From Tubulanus polymorphus (taxonomy: Eukaryota > Nemertea > Palaeonemertea > Tubulaniformes > Tubulanidae), in contig NC_134026.1 of NCBI RefSeq assembly GCF_964204645.1, positions 5,456,001 to 5,520,000 on the forward strand: a stretch of DNA of 64,000 bases, written 5' to 3'. Both the position numbers and the translations under genes were made by a program. A model generated the notes under the pieces. It saw only the letters and a program-made list of their open reading frames with translations, had not been told where the DNA came from and made no database searches. This document shows, piece by piece, positions 42,001 to 53,427 of the stretch (positions within the stretch are counted from its first letter, which is position 1; each line of letters begins with the position of its first letter).

Positions 42001-45000
42001 CCTATACGAAGGTTCGAAATCGGTAGAAAAGATTCCACATAATGAAGAAGGCCCTAATGTAAAAAATGAATTTAAAGAAACATTAGACAATAGGGAAAAT
42101 AAGGCAGTGGCCGGAATGAAACGGAATACAGATATTGATGATCGGTTTCAAGATTTACTCAGATATTTTCATAAACAAAAACAAAAGTTTGAGGAAGAAT
42201 CTTACATAGACGAAGAGGAAGAATCCTCTCTAAATGAGGAGAGGTGACTGATTTTAGAATTTTCATTTTAAGGTTTTGAAGTTTTAAATATTTGTTTATT
42301 GTTTTGATTTGAAGCGTTGACTATAGTTGCTTTTGTTTTAGCATCTATTCAATACCTTCTGCTTGTTTTTTGTGTTATAAATACTTCTTGTTCTTGGTTT
42401 AAGCTTGTGTCATAAAAAGATTTCACTAACACTTAGTGAATTTTCTGATTTCAGAGATAACAGGCTGAAAACTTATCCGATGTTTCCGGCGGGATCATTA
42501 TTAGCTGAAATAAGGTATTCAACGATTTCTTCTGAGAAAATCCTATTATTTGGCATCTATTCTCATCATTCGTTCTATCGTTTTCAGTGCTCTGAGGCAG
42601 GCGTATGTAGATGGTGGCGGCAATGACCCGATCGTGCTGGCTCAGTTGGCCGAAATGTTGTACGAGGCTCAGAATATGGAACAGTTGAAATCAAAGCGAA
42701 CTCCAAGACGAAAAAAGAGTTAGTAGTGTTTATCTATATTTAAACTGAATTATTATATGATATCATATTGTATATCATATTACCCCGGTATATGAAAAAA
42801 ATTGGAGCTTTTGAATTTTTTCAATCATTGCAGAAAGAGAACACAATAGTTTAGCCGATCAGCTCATCGCATTTGAAATGGAAAACCAACGTTTGCAAAG
42901 AGAATTACTGCAGCTACAAGCGCAGGAGATGCAGAAACCGAAAGAAACGAAACGCGAATCGCAAGACGAAGACAAATTCGAACGACAAATGAAACAACTG
43001 CAGATGGAACATTTACAGAAGATGCAACAGTTACAGCAGGAAATGGAACTAGTTCGACATCAGCTGGCTTTAGAGAAATATCGGCGCGAGCTAGATATTC
43101 CATATACTCAACCAACACAACCTGTAAGTGGAAAAATACCCATTGATTACCTCACAGCGAGAAAATCTATAATCAATAGTTCATTCATGGTTCTCATAAT
43201 TGAAGCACGTACATACTTAGTTTTACCGAAATTAAATATATTTGCAGCTTGTTATAAGACATTTAGAGGTATATCCAGTGTTCACATCACCTAGTTCTTT
43301 ACGATGTACTCCTCCTATTATGACTTCCTTTCAATTTGTTGCATTCTCAAAACATTTGTCATTTCTTAATGCTCTTTTTTGTAGTGAGAATGAGTTACTT
43401 AGTTTGTGACTATCGTCATTTGCCTTGGACGGGCTCAGCCACTATACTCGTTAAGAGCTGTGCTGGGCAAATGGCGATTGAGACTTGTGTAAACAAAGCG
43501 GAACATATAGTACCCGTATCTTCTTGCAGGTCCCTCGCCCTCGCCCTGTTATTGTCGCCGCTCCTCCCCCTGCTCAACCACCTCATTATACTCCCGTCAT
43601 TCTCTACTCCCCTCGCTACTCCTACCGTCCTTTCTAATTATCATCTCTGCTTCTATTACTGTCTCTTTCATCACCGCTTGTAGAAAACGTAACCTTCACG
43701 ACTAAAGCCCAACGTTCACAGCAACAAGCAGCTAAAAAATTTTTTGTTCGTGTCTTTATTTGAAAACACAATTCAAAGCTACGAATCAACTTGCTATTGA
43801 ATATCAGAATTCTAATAGGTTATTGGAGTAGCTGTGTTGTGTGCATTGGGCTTCACTCTAATAACGTAATGTGTGCGATTGTTTTAGCCTTAAAGATTTG
43901 TCTCTGTTACTAACAAATAGAGTAGATGTGTGTGAAAAAAATATCTTATAGTTCTATTAATTATAATGTAATGTAATGTCTGTTGGTGTAAATAATGTTT
44001 AGATATATAGTTAGCAATTGCTGGATCTCAAAACCCTATATTCTAAAACTAGACTAAAACCAATGTCTGTAATTTCCTAAAAGCTTTGCTTATCCCAATA
44101 GCTTTTATGTATGTTCAAGGTTTTGGTTTGTCGTAGTCTTATATACCTTGTATTGAGAGGGTTTCCTCGGGAAATCTGCTGCCTTGTTTCTGAAGAGTAG
44201 ATACCGGTTAAGGTTTCCCTGAAATGACAAATGATTTGATGAAGTCTATCAAACATTCATTGATCATCAATAATAAAAAAGCTGTATCTTAGCGCGGGAT
44301 TGTGGTTTCAACGTTTTAGTCACTGCTTAATATTCTCTTCATCTTTTCAGTAGTAAACATATATACATATAGAACATTAATTGATATTTCCGATAACTTG
44401 CATTCATTTCAGCCCCCGCCAGCCCTGCCGCCCCGCCCCCCAGATGCTGAAATACCGCAACTGAATCTTTTACAGCAACAAGGAGGTGGTCATAATCAGT
44501 ACGATAATGAGCCACTCTACCCCTCAGGTTATGATGCCAGGTGAGTAATCGGACCTAACAATTCATTCACCTTGTCATAAAGCATGGATTTATCAATTAA
44601 TTTCGGACGGTACAAAAATATGTTTTTTAATATGTACACTATATCTATTCGGTTGATAATTGTTTGAAACCTATCAGAATTATCTTGTTTTGCTTTCTGA
44701 AAAGATTATTTTATATTACTTTACAGCACGGGATTTGTGATCTTCCATGACTTCATATTAAACGTAGATGCGCACATTAAAGCAGTACGATTAATCGTTA
44801 GTTTGTATAATGCTGCTCAAGAGATGGGCGATCCTTCAGTTTTACCGACAACGTTCACGGAGCAGCAAGAGACGGGTGCAGGAGGATATGAAGGAGGAGG
44901 AGGAGGAGGTGGAGGCAGTTCTACCGTAGCTATCATCGGTGCCAAACAACCCGTACCTAGGTGAGTCCATTCGAAGTTTTAGTTAAATCAAATAGTAATC

Positions 45001-48000
45001 TAAAAATCAATTCATTATGTTTTGTCGTCAGTTTCTGACATGATAAGATTTAAAGCATCAGGGACCAGTTGCACAGTCGTGGCTTAAGTCCAAAAGTGGT
45101 CTTAAATCTTAAGACTGGTCTTAAGTTGTTAGATTGGCTATAGAACTAAGTTGGTCTTAGACTGGTCTTAGGTCTGGCTGTGCAACCAGCCCTTGGGTTC
45201 AAATGGGCCAAATGGTCTTAATATTGGACCAAAAAGCTTGGGTATTCATACTCATCATATTACACATACCTTCTCAAAAGAATTATACCCATGATACGAT
45301 TTACACATTATCATCAGGTATCGAATGTTGCTTTTAGGTGTCCTCCACAGCCGGATATGGCCTTGCTGATTGAGTTGCAGATGGCTGAAAGCACTCACGC
45401 CAAACTCACGACGAGAGCTTGGTCGAAAATTGACGTATTTGACGACCAGGGAAGAGTTAATACCGGCCGGTGGAGAATACAGCTGAAAAGTTTACCAATT
45501 AAACCGGAGCTTTCGTCGCAAGAAGTTAGCACGATGCCACCTGTAAGTTTTTGATCGCCATTCTGACCGAGACATTCGAAAGTAATGTCCGCGCAGGTTT
45601 TTGTTGATTTGTTTGTGTTGATTATAGTACGGTCAGTTGGAGCTTTATTTGCGTTTGGTGAATCATCGCGATGCAGATCGACAATCTCATGCATCTATTA
45701 CTACTTCGCATGCTAACAGTTATAGGAATCCTCCTGTTGTAAGTATCCGCTTTAAACGCTTATGGAATGAAATATACAATAATGTGGAATTGAACATTTT
45801 TTGACTGAAAATTGTCTTAAAGGACCTGTTAGCTAAATCAGAAACTTAAAAAGTTTCTGCAGTCGATATGATATAGGAAACCATAATTCTTCATTTAACT
45901 TTAGAATCTCATTAGCATTGAACTGATCGTAACAAACTGATGAAAAATAATTGTATTCATTTTGACAGCGTTTCCACAATAGCCGAGGCTATTCACCTGC
46001 AGTCCAACCTCAGTATCAACAAGCTCCGACACCTAGACATGTAAGTACAATACGTAACAGTAATCAAATCTACTAAAGTTTTATGATAAGGGGACAATTC
46101 AGTTACTGACCATCTTGAATCTGTTGAGAATCATAATTCTTTGTCCGTGTCTGGAAATAATATGTTTTGCATTGTTTTACATTCGATCTGAATGCACAAA
46201 TTGATTAACTGCCTGGTGTGAGTACCTAACTAATGCATGCCTTATATAACACCATCTTCATTGCAGAACTTTAGAAAATATGTTTGTTTTGATTTAATCG
46301 GGTAAACGTTGATTTCACTATGTTTGTCTCTATCTGCCGGATTTATAGAAATTAGTTTAAATCTTAGAGAGAATCAATTCTTGTCTGTTCTACTGATAAC
46401 TTGGTCATGGTTGATTTCCGAACTTCTGTCTGAAAAAGTAATAAAACTTGAAATTTGCTCATATAAAGATGAGCCTCTATATTTCATTCTAAACCGTGTA
46501 AACATGTAGATTTAACTTCAGCAATACCCGTGTACATAGAATTACTGTTAATATTCTCCACCTTAGATACCCATGAGATTTCTGGGTCTAGTCAAATTTC
46601 GTCAGAGCAAAAATGTTACCCTAAATTTCTTCATTAATTCAGTTTAGTCAATTGAGCAGTTAATCTTTTTGCGAAATACGCCTTAGACCCAGTTCCACGT
46701 ATGAAGAGATGAGCACCCTAGTATCGGCTAGTTTTGAAAAAACCAAAAATTACAAAATTTGCTAAAAAGTATGTTGATTTGACTGTGTATCCTTGGTCGC
46801 AGATATAAGAAGCAAAATTGAGCAAATGTATACATGGTATGTTGTCTTATGCAGGGAAGAAATCATTATGAGCAGAGCGAACTAGTTGATATCTTTAAAG
46901 ACAAATATGATAGTAGAAGCCAGGTATATACATACAGTGGTGCATGTGTATGGTGTTGGGAGTTCATCAACTGATATATACTATTCTAAAATCAAATTTT
47001 GATTGCTGTGAATTAGAAAAATCAATCCAAGATTTATCAACAAGGGCACAATTTGTAACCATGAAAAAACAAATCACATTTATTTGTGTTGATTATGGCT
47101 TTGTTTAGCTTAGGAAAAACTGACTTAAAAGCATATGGATCCAGTTCCACAGTTGTGAGTTGGAGTTGACTCTGAGTAAAATCAGCTCACTTTCAATGAG
47201 TTAACTTTTAAACTCAGAACTATGGAAACGGGTCCAGGCTATTTGGGAAAATTGACACCGGTATTTTTCATAACCAAACTAAATCTGTTGTAGCTTTAGA
47301 GTAGTTCATCTTATAGTTCACTGTCTCTTCTGCAAAGCTTTCGCTTCTGCTTATAGCTCTACGATGGCATGAATAGTTTAAAAAACTGAGACTTAATCTG
47401 AGACCCTTCACTTGAAACCTCAACCAGAAGAAACCCAGTCCATTCTTCCATCTGAATTGTGCTTATAGTAACCAACTTTTAATTGAAAAGCATCTTATAC
47501 CGAATCAAAACATAAGCATGTACTTACTTAAGGTTTGAGTTGATGTTCAGGAGAAAGGGTAGAGCATTTCATGATTTTATGTAGTTGGTCCCTCAATTAA
47601 TGAGTATTTTGATACTGTCTATGCTGTGGTAGTGTAACCCATCAGTCTTTCTGTTTATATCTCTTTGCAGGCCATTAGTAATTCTCGGCCAACTCGTCCT
47701 CCTACTACTACTACCACCACTGCCCTGATCCCGAAAACCGTTCCACCTATACCACCATCCGCCCCACCCAGACATATTTCTACACCTCCTGTGCCAATTA
47801 TTGAAACGCCTCAACAAAATATCGAGACTCATCGATCTAATGTGGATACTGCACCTATTGACGATGATAACAGGTAGGAATTACTGGGTGGTTTGGGTGA
47901 ATATGTTTGTTATAGCCACATAGGCTTTTGCTGTGTCATGTATGAGCATCGTGTTTCCGAAAAGAAATAGATGTTGGCATGGACGGTAGTACCCCGATAG

Positions 48001-51000
48001 TCTTTCCTCCTAGCGCTTGATAGCAACTGCTTTCGGTAACTTTTCTCCATCTGTCATACTGGTACATATTCTTATTCCAATATTACACTATCCCTTTAGC
48101 CACCTGTAGCATTTAAAATGCACATTCTGTGATATCTCACCAAATATATTAGACATTGCTGCTGAATAACCACCATCAAGAATTGTTTTCATAAAAACGA
48201 TGTATATTTTTGCCTTGTCTAAAGAGAAAGCTAACGATGAACAGTGAATTGTATATAATGTTGTATTTCAGACTCAAGCCGGTGGAAGGCACAAAGGATA
48301 CCACAGTAGGATTTCAAATTATTAGAGTAAAGAATGCAGACCCAGGAGAAGCAAAAGTTCGACTCACCGGTTACTACACTAACACCGGAAAGGTATAGAA
48401 ATTTAGAATGTAGAAATTCTCATTTAATTGAGAAGGATTTTGGATTTGTTCTGAATTCAGAAATTCAAAAACTAGTTACTGTGTTACATCTTCGAAATGT
48501 TCGTAATACTGATATCAATCAGGGTATGATGTAGGCTATTTTAGGTATTTCATATGACTTAATTGAAGAAAACATTTTTGTAGGTTGCTCAATCTTTTAC
48601 TAGTCCATTAACATGTAGCACGACGGCTGTGCGTTCGAACTTCAAATATCGTTACCACAATTACGGCCAACAAGAAGCAACGTTTCACGGTGTTGATGTA
48701 CGCGCTCCAATCATGCTTGTAGTTAGATTGTATTTACGTAAATCACGAATAGCCATCGACCCCGATCCGGGAGCAGACATGGAATTAGGCGGAGAGCCGC
48801 CTAATGATAATAAAGCTGATGATTCTGAAATATTGACTGCTTGGGGAGCAGTTCCACTCATAACTCCACAATTGCACAACAAAAACCGTAAGTTCTTTAG
48901 CTTACTTTGATGAATTATACTATAACCCCGAGAAATGTTTTAAAGGGTTTTCAGTTATTTCTGTGGTTTCTTATTTTAAGCCATCAATGACATTCTAAGA
49001 TTGGTCTGTGGGGTTTGAAATCGTTTCACCTTTTAGATTTGATCTTTGTCAATTGTTTTTTAAGTGAAATGCTCTTTTCATTTCTGTTTTCTATTTTTGT
49101 TTCAAGGCAATGGACACCGAAAGTTTCCTGGTGAATGGGAATGGAAGGATTTATTTGTGAACGTCGGTACGAAAAACATTCAACTGTACTTGCCTCCTGT
49201 TCCAAATCCGGATACGATCCCACTCGAGCCGCATTATGTGTCGAAAGACTGGACAAGATATGGAAAAGCAGATCTTCGATTGCATGTATTCCATAATATA
49301 CCGCGACCGGGTTCGGTGACACCCAGTGAAGTGTCCGAAGATGAGGACAATGACTCATTGATACCACCAGAGGTATGTTCACATTCACTATCTGTCAGTT
49401 AGCTTCATGCACCATAACTAACACGAATCATTTGGCGATAATATGTTCAGGTAATAACTACCCAAAATATGGTGTCACCTTAAGTGTTGCGCTGTGAAAA
49501 CTGCAGATCCTCAAGTACATGTATATGCCCTTTTGGTAGGCCTTATAGTTACTCAAACTGTAATGCTTATGATTTCTAGCCATGTCAATAATTATGGGTT
49601 AACTGACTTTAGAAAGTACTGTATTATGATAGATGTATCTATTATTTGGTTGCAGGTGGCTTGGATATCATTTGAAAGAAAGATGGTAATCAGTGAACAG
49701 TTTGGTCCATCAGACGGATTTGATTTATATATTGACGGTTGTCGATTCCTACCTGACTCTGTCACTATTACGCGGGTAAGTCTCTGTTACTTTGTTTATA
49801 CATGCATATATAAAGTATCCAGATTCTATATCTCGTAAATATGTTTGCATTTTCTTCTAATGTAGGTAGCTGGGCGAATTCTGACGCGAAGATATGAGAT
49901 GGTTGGAAGAGATATAACGACTATAGTCCGTCCAGATAGTTATATATACAACCCAAAATTTGAACATAAAATGGAATTCCGTGAACCAAATATTCCTCCA
50001 TCTTCAACTCTATTACTTAAAGTAAGAAAAAACGTCAAAATATAAAAGGGTTTTCATTTCTCAAATGACTTATCTTCTCTTTGAACTGTTGTTTTATGCT
50101 AATTTTTTAGGTTTACACGATAGATAGATTTTCAAATAAACTCACGGTTGTTGGATACACAGCGCTGAACATATTCGTTGAAACTGGTACAGAAAAACAA
50201 CCATCTCTCGATGAAGGTGGACAACAGGTCAGAAGAACTAAGAAGTAGTGATGATAGCAGATATTCATATCGTACAAAATCCTAGAGGGAGTCAAAATTA
50301 TATAATTTGTATTTACAATAAACAGGTTTCACTAAATGAAGGAGCTCACCAGTTACGATTGTATCATTTTGGTCCGAATGGTTCAGATCCATTAACTGAG
50401 GGATCGATGAGAGATGCCGGAGTTCGAATTATCCCGTGTGCTTCATTACTCGTTAGACTTATACGAGCTCCAATTGGTCACAATGGTCTGGCTTTGACTG
50501 TAAGTTTTAATTGAACTGTATTTGGAAATCTGAATTTCTGCTGAAATCTTTGATCGATTCTGGTATAGTTTGAAATTGCTCTCTACCACTGTCTCTTTAT
50601 TGTTCTGTTGCTTCAATTAAAGAACCTCTTACATTTATTAATTCTGGTCTGTATTCTTCTCATATCGTTTCCTGTGTTTATAAATGATTTTCAGGGTGAT
50701 AAAATTCCTGAGAAAGATTGGGCGAGGTATGGACTTTGGGTGCCACGTCCACGGTATTCCGACCGTGTATATCTGTCACGCAAATGCGAACCAACCAGAG
50801 GCGAGCGGATGATATTCAAAGCGATGTTACGGCGACCTCAAGTATCGATTGCTGAGGCGGTCGAATTTTTGTCGGGGAAGAAAATAACGGGTGAACTGAA
50901 AATCGAACAGTTCATGAGGGTAAGAGAATTGTCGCACAGAATCACGAAATCATCTTAGAATGAATTGGAATCATATTTGGTTCTCGTTAATGTCCTTTTA

Positions 51001-52443
51001 GAATCAGTTGACCAAACTGATGGATACAACACCCCAAGATCAAGACATGACATTCATTTCAAAATATGACCCTCAATCGGGTATCAAAGTTGCGATTGAT
51101 ACGGCCATGAATTTACCATGGAGCGGTTTTACTCATGCTGTCTTCTGTTTGAATCCACCTGGAGCATTTTACATGGTATGTTAAATTTCTTCTCAATGAT
51201 TATCTAAGGTTTTTTGTTCATTCCTCTATTCGTGGATCTGCATCAATTTTCTCGATTTCCAGGGAGCGCCTCACGCTTCATATGACAAACCACAATTCAC
51301 CTCGCAGCTGGATCTTTACAGCACAAACAAGTCACCAACGTGGAAAGATGGATTCAGGGTATGAACTTTCTAATCTTTCATCAACTCTCTTAATCAGCAA
51401 TAGACTATTCATGTAAATTTTGCGTTTCAGCATTTTCAAAGTCGATCGTATCATCGTTATTTGTGTGTGATAATACATCTACAGGAGATCAGCGTCTCTG
51501 TGAATAAAGAAAACTACAAATACGGTTTACTTGAACAGGTAATATAGATTTAATCTCTATTATTGCTGATTATTTATCCCATGATTGTATCATTAGCTGA
51601 CATGTGCAATTCTCCCATCATTTTCTAGGGTTGGACAGCAGTTCAAGTGTTCAATGATATGTACGCTAATACACAAATCTATCAGTTACCAGTATTTCAT
51701 GGCTCTCCTACTCAGAGCATGCTTAAACTTTTAGCTCGCGAACCGTGTATAGAGTTTGTACAACGAGGACTACAAAATGGCTCGGTAAGTCACTTGTTTT
51801 CCAAGAAATATCATATTCCTCCGCTCTTCGATGGTACATGGACCCGTTAATAACGTTTTCTACTGAATATTTCAGTTAAAACTGCTGGAAGGAGCTTCGT
51901 TGTTTGTGCGATTATGTGATGCTAGACGAGATGAAGAACTTACTGAAAAAAGAGAGGATGACGTTGTAAGTACATTATCATGTACATTCAACATCAGCAT
52001 CCTGTTTGATTGCCCATCAGGGCTAAAAATCTTTAATGATTTTATTCTGATTTTAGGTTTATTTGCAATTGTTTATTTCATACTCTCAATAAAGCAAACG
52101 TCATGAAATTAGTTTATGAAATCAGGCTCCACTGAGCATGCCTTTATGTGATGCCTTATTTTGGGTCCATTTCAGATGGAATTGTCAACCGAATATATCC
52201 CACTTCCCTTGTATCAAAAATACACCACGGAACTACCTGGTCAACAGTTCATACAGATGATACCTCCTGGTAGAGAAACCTCTGAATTTACCGCTGGTCT
52301 TGCTGCCAAATTCAAAAGTGTAAGTAGTCAGTGCTTTGCTGATCTATCTAATGTACTGATAGGCATATTTTGAATATTATCGATATATTCCAATTTTGTA
52401 GTTGGTATACAAGTTATACGAAGAAGGAAACTTAAATGTATGA
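36056..52443 (+). CDS. CCDC17: CCDC17: coiled-coil domain-containing protein 17, long form
   Basis: Exons joining in frame to about 1,706 residues: 36056-36277, 37237-37278, 38224-38331, 38697-38918, 39198-39332, 40777-40906, 41242-41398, 41847-41923, 42012-42243, 42455-42514, 42588-42718, 42834-43123, 44413-44540, 44727-44960, 45338-45542, 45628-45738, 45969-46040, 46855-46923, 47671-47873, 48272-48392, 48584-48887, 49107-49372, 49656-49775, 49866-50021, 50111-50227, 50326-50499, 50695-50919, 51002-51175, 51263-51358, 51431-51538, 51629-51784, 51876-51965, 52176-52319, 52402-52443. It opens with a zinc-finger-like CEDCNMSF...KHKEKFC, then coiled coil (about 130-600), a Pro-rich hinge, and C2-like beta segments (for example FVIFHDFILNVDAH, FDLYIDGCRFLPDS, IKVAIDTAMNLPWSG). 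Human CCDC17 shares the start and the VIFHDF...QPVPR region but is about 622 residues. Exons 2 and 3 are least certain (exon 3 has a poor acceptor). Confidence 0.88.
37052..37069. repeat. (AT)n microsatellite
   Basis: Nine AT units lie in CCDC17 intron 1. A similar shorter TA tract is present near 39358-39376. Confidence 0.9.
37419..37754. mobile_element. Non-autonomous hAT-like DNA element in CCDC17 intron 2
   Basis: The left end CAGGGGCGGATCAAGG (37419) and right end CCTAGATCCACCCCTG (ending 37754) are near-perfect inverted repeats in the CAGGG(G) style of hAT transposons. The 336-bp interior has no transposase frame. No matching 8-bp target duplication was found, so the copy is probably old. 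Confidence 0.6.
39093..39170 (+). CDS. Possible alternative (stop-containing) exon of CCDC17
   Basis: It follows a strong acceptor (polypyrimidine tract and TAG at 39090-39092). It reads in phase with the exon ending at 38918 for 25 codons (ISEHASVRSNTLKGDG...), then hits TGA at 39168-39170. The only nearby donor (AA|GTGATG) leaves a phase the next exon cannot accept and a 30-base intron. It is therefore either a terminal exon giving a short isoform, a poison exon, or a chance frame. Confidence 0.35.
   Translation: MSEHASVRSNTLKGDGRDEPYKFYK
39573..39760. repeat. Diverged copy related to the 37419-37754 element
   Basis: It begins with GGCGGATCCTGGGG and shares the segment TTTTTTGAGTG(C/T)(C/T)CT followed by GTTTT(A/G)TCAACAAA-like sequence, and later a CCCTGGG(A/C)AATGAT-like end. 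Homology is visible by eye but the termini are eroded. Confidence 0.45.
41445..41512. repeat. Repeat family copy (TTGTGAACGGTTGTTGCA block)
   Basis: It shares GTGAAC(A/G)GTTGTTGCA and TGCTTGTGTGATC, at similar spacing, with 63356-63418, and both are preceded by a GGCCTGG- and ATTTGGC-like sequence. This is a dispersed repeat of unknown class. Confidence 0.5.
43530..43637 (+). CDS. CCDC17: Alternative proline-rich terminal exon of CCDC17
   Basis: A strong acceptor (TTCTTGCAG) at 43521-43529 opens a phase-0 frame of 35 codons, VPRPRPVIVAAPPPAQPPHY and onward, ending TAA at 43635-43637. The exon ending at 43123 is also phase 0 and ends TQPTQP, so the join is in frame and would give an isoform that stops after the coiled coil (about 637 residues, close to the length of human CCDC17). 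The main path instead splices from 43123 to 44413, which is also Pro-rich. Coding character is good; use is inference. Confidence 0.5.
   Translation, partial: VPRPRPVIVAAPPPAQPPHYTPVILYSPRYSYRPF
45061..45192. mobile_element. Palindromic MITE, copy 1 (GTTGCACAG termini)
   Basis: Terminal inverted repeats: GGGACCAGTTGCACAG on the left, and the complement of GGGCTGGTTGCACAG on the right. The interior is built from repeats of (A/C)TGGTCTTA and its complement TAAGACCAG, so the whole 132 bp folds back. It lies in CCDC17 intron 14. Confidence 0.75.
47137..47235. mobile_element. Palindromic MITE, copy 2 (diverged subfamily)
   Basis: Left end GGATCCAGTTCCACAG, right end the complement of GGACCCGTTTCCATAG; the arms continue to pair through GAGTTGGAGTTGACTC and TGAGTTAACTTTTAAACTCA. 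It is 99 bp, in the intron before the exon at 47671. Termini resemble copy 1 while the centre differs. Confidence 0.6.
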
Positions 52444-53388
52444 ATGCAATGAATACCTACAAGACTCGAGCTGTCACTTTACAAACTGCCCTTCATCAGC
52501 ATGAAATGGAATGTTTAATAAAGTGGAATGAACTCCTTGGCTTTCAGAATCAAAAAATATCCGTGTCTCCATTCTTTGTATTGTTAACAAATGCATTGCG
52601 AGTCAGCTAGTTTTAGATTAACAATAATTCTTGTTATTAAATGTATATATTACTTTTAAAAAGATTGCTTCTCCTGGGTCAAAAATGTGCATCTTAAATT
52701 TAGTATTGTCTCATATAGATACAGTATACTAGTGAAATATGTAATTATCTTTGTAATGTTGTATATTAAGTTGTGTGACTATTTTTTGTATATGCTTATT
52801 TATGTTTATGATGCCATCCATCTGCTGTATTTGTGGATACAATAAGTGCTAATATAATTTAACCGTCCAACAAATTCATACTTCAATATACCGATGTTCG
52901 TATTTACTTATTGTATTTTTGTGTATAAGCATAAGGAATAATAATGAAGACTTTACCATATTTGAAAATTGTTTTATTATCGCTGGATTGTGGTCCCGTT
53001 TTAATCAGATATTGTCAAGCCCTATCCGACATCAAAATCTAACAATGCAGGGTGTCATCTGAATCTGTAGCCTTGAAGCCATCTCCCATTTAAACATTCA
53101 CCAATGAAGTGTCAAATCTCAATGATTGCGGGGATAAAATGACTGGATGTCCGGTGTTTGTGGTGCATTCTTTTGTTCATTTTTTATCAAAATGTCCGAT
53201 GTGAAGTCCAGACGACAGATGACGCGTCGACAATCGTGAATTGGGAAGAGTGGTGGATTGATAATTGAATGCCTGAGGGGTGGTTCCATACTGTAAATTG
53301 AAACCTACGTACAACCTCGACAGAGCAGTTTCACGGATCCTTCAGTCGATGAAATATTTAGCTAAAGAGGAACTGCTGATAATTTTAG
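52444..53388. other. Convergent 3' ends of CCDC17 and DMAP1
   Basis: AATAAA at 52517-52522, 74 bases after the CCDC17 stop, is one candidate poly(A) signal; the AT-rich sequence to about 52950 allows a longer 3'UTR. No coding exon is present. Confidence 0.5.
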
Positions 53389-53394
53389 TTTATT
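53389..53394 (-). terminator. Candidate polyadenylation signal of DMAP1
   Basis: TTTATT (AATAAA on the minus strand) lies about 35 bases past the DMAP1 stop codon. Confidence 0.4.
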
Positions 53395-53427
53395 TCTATA
53401 CACAATTTATTTACAATCAACCGGTAT

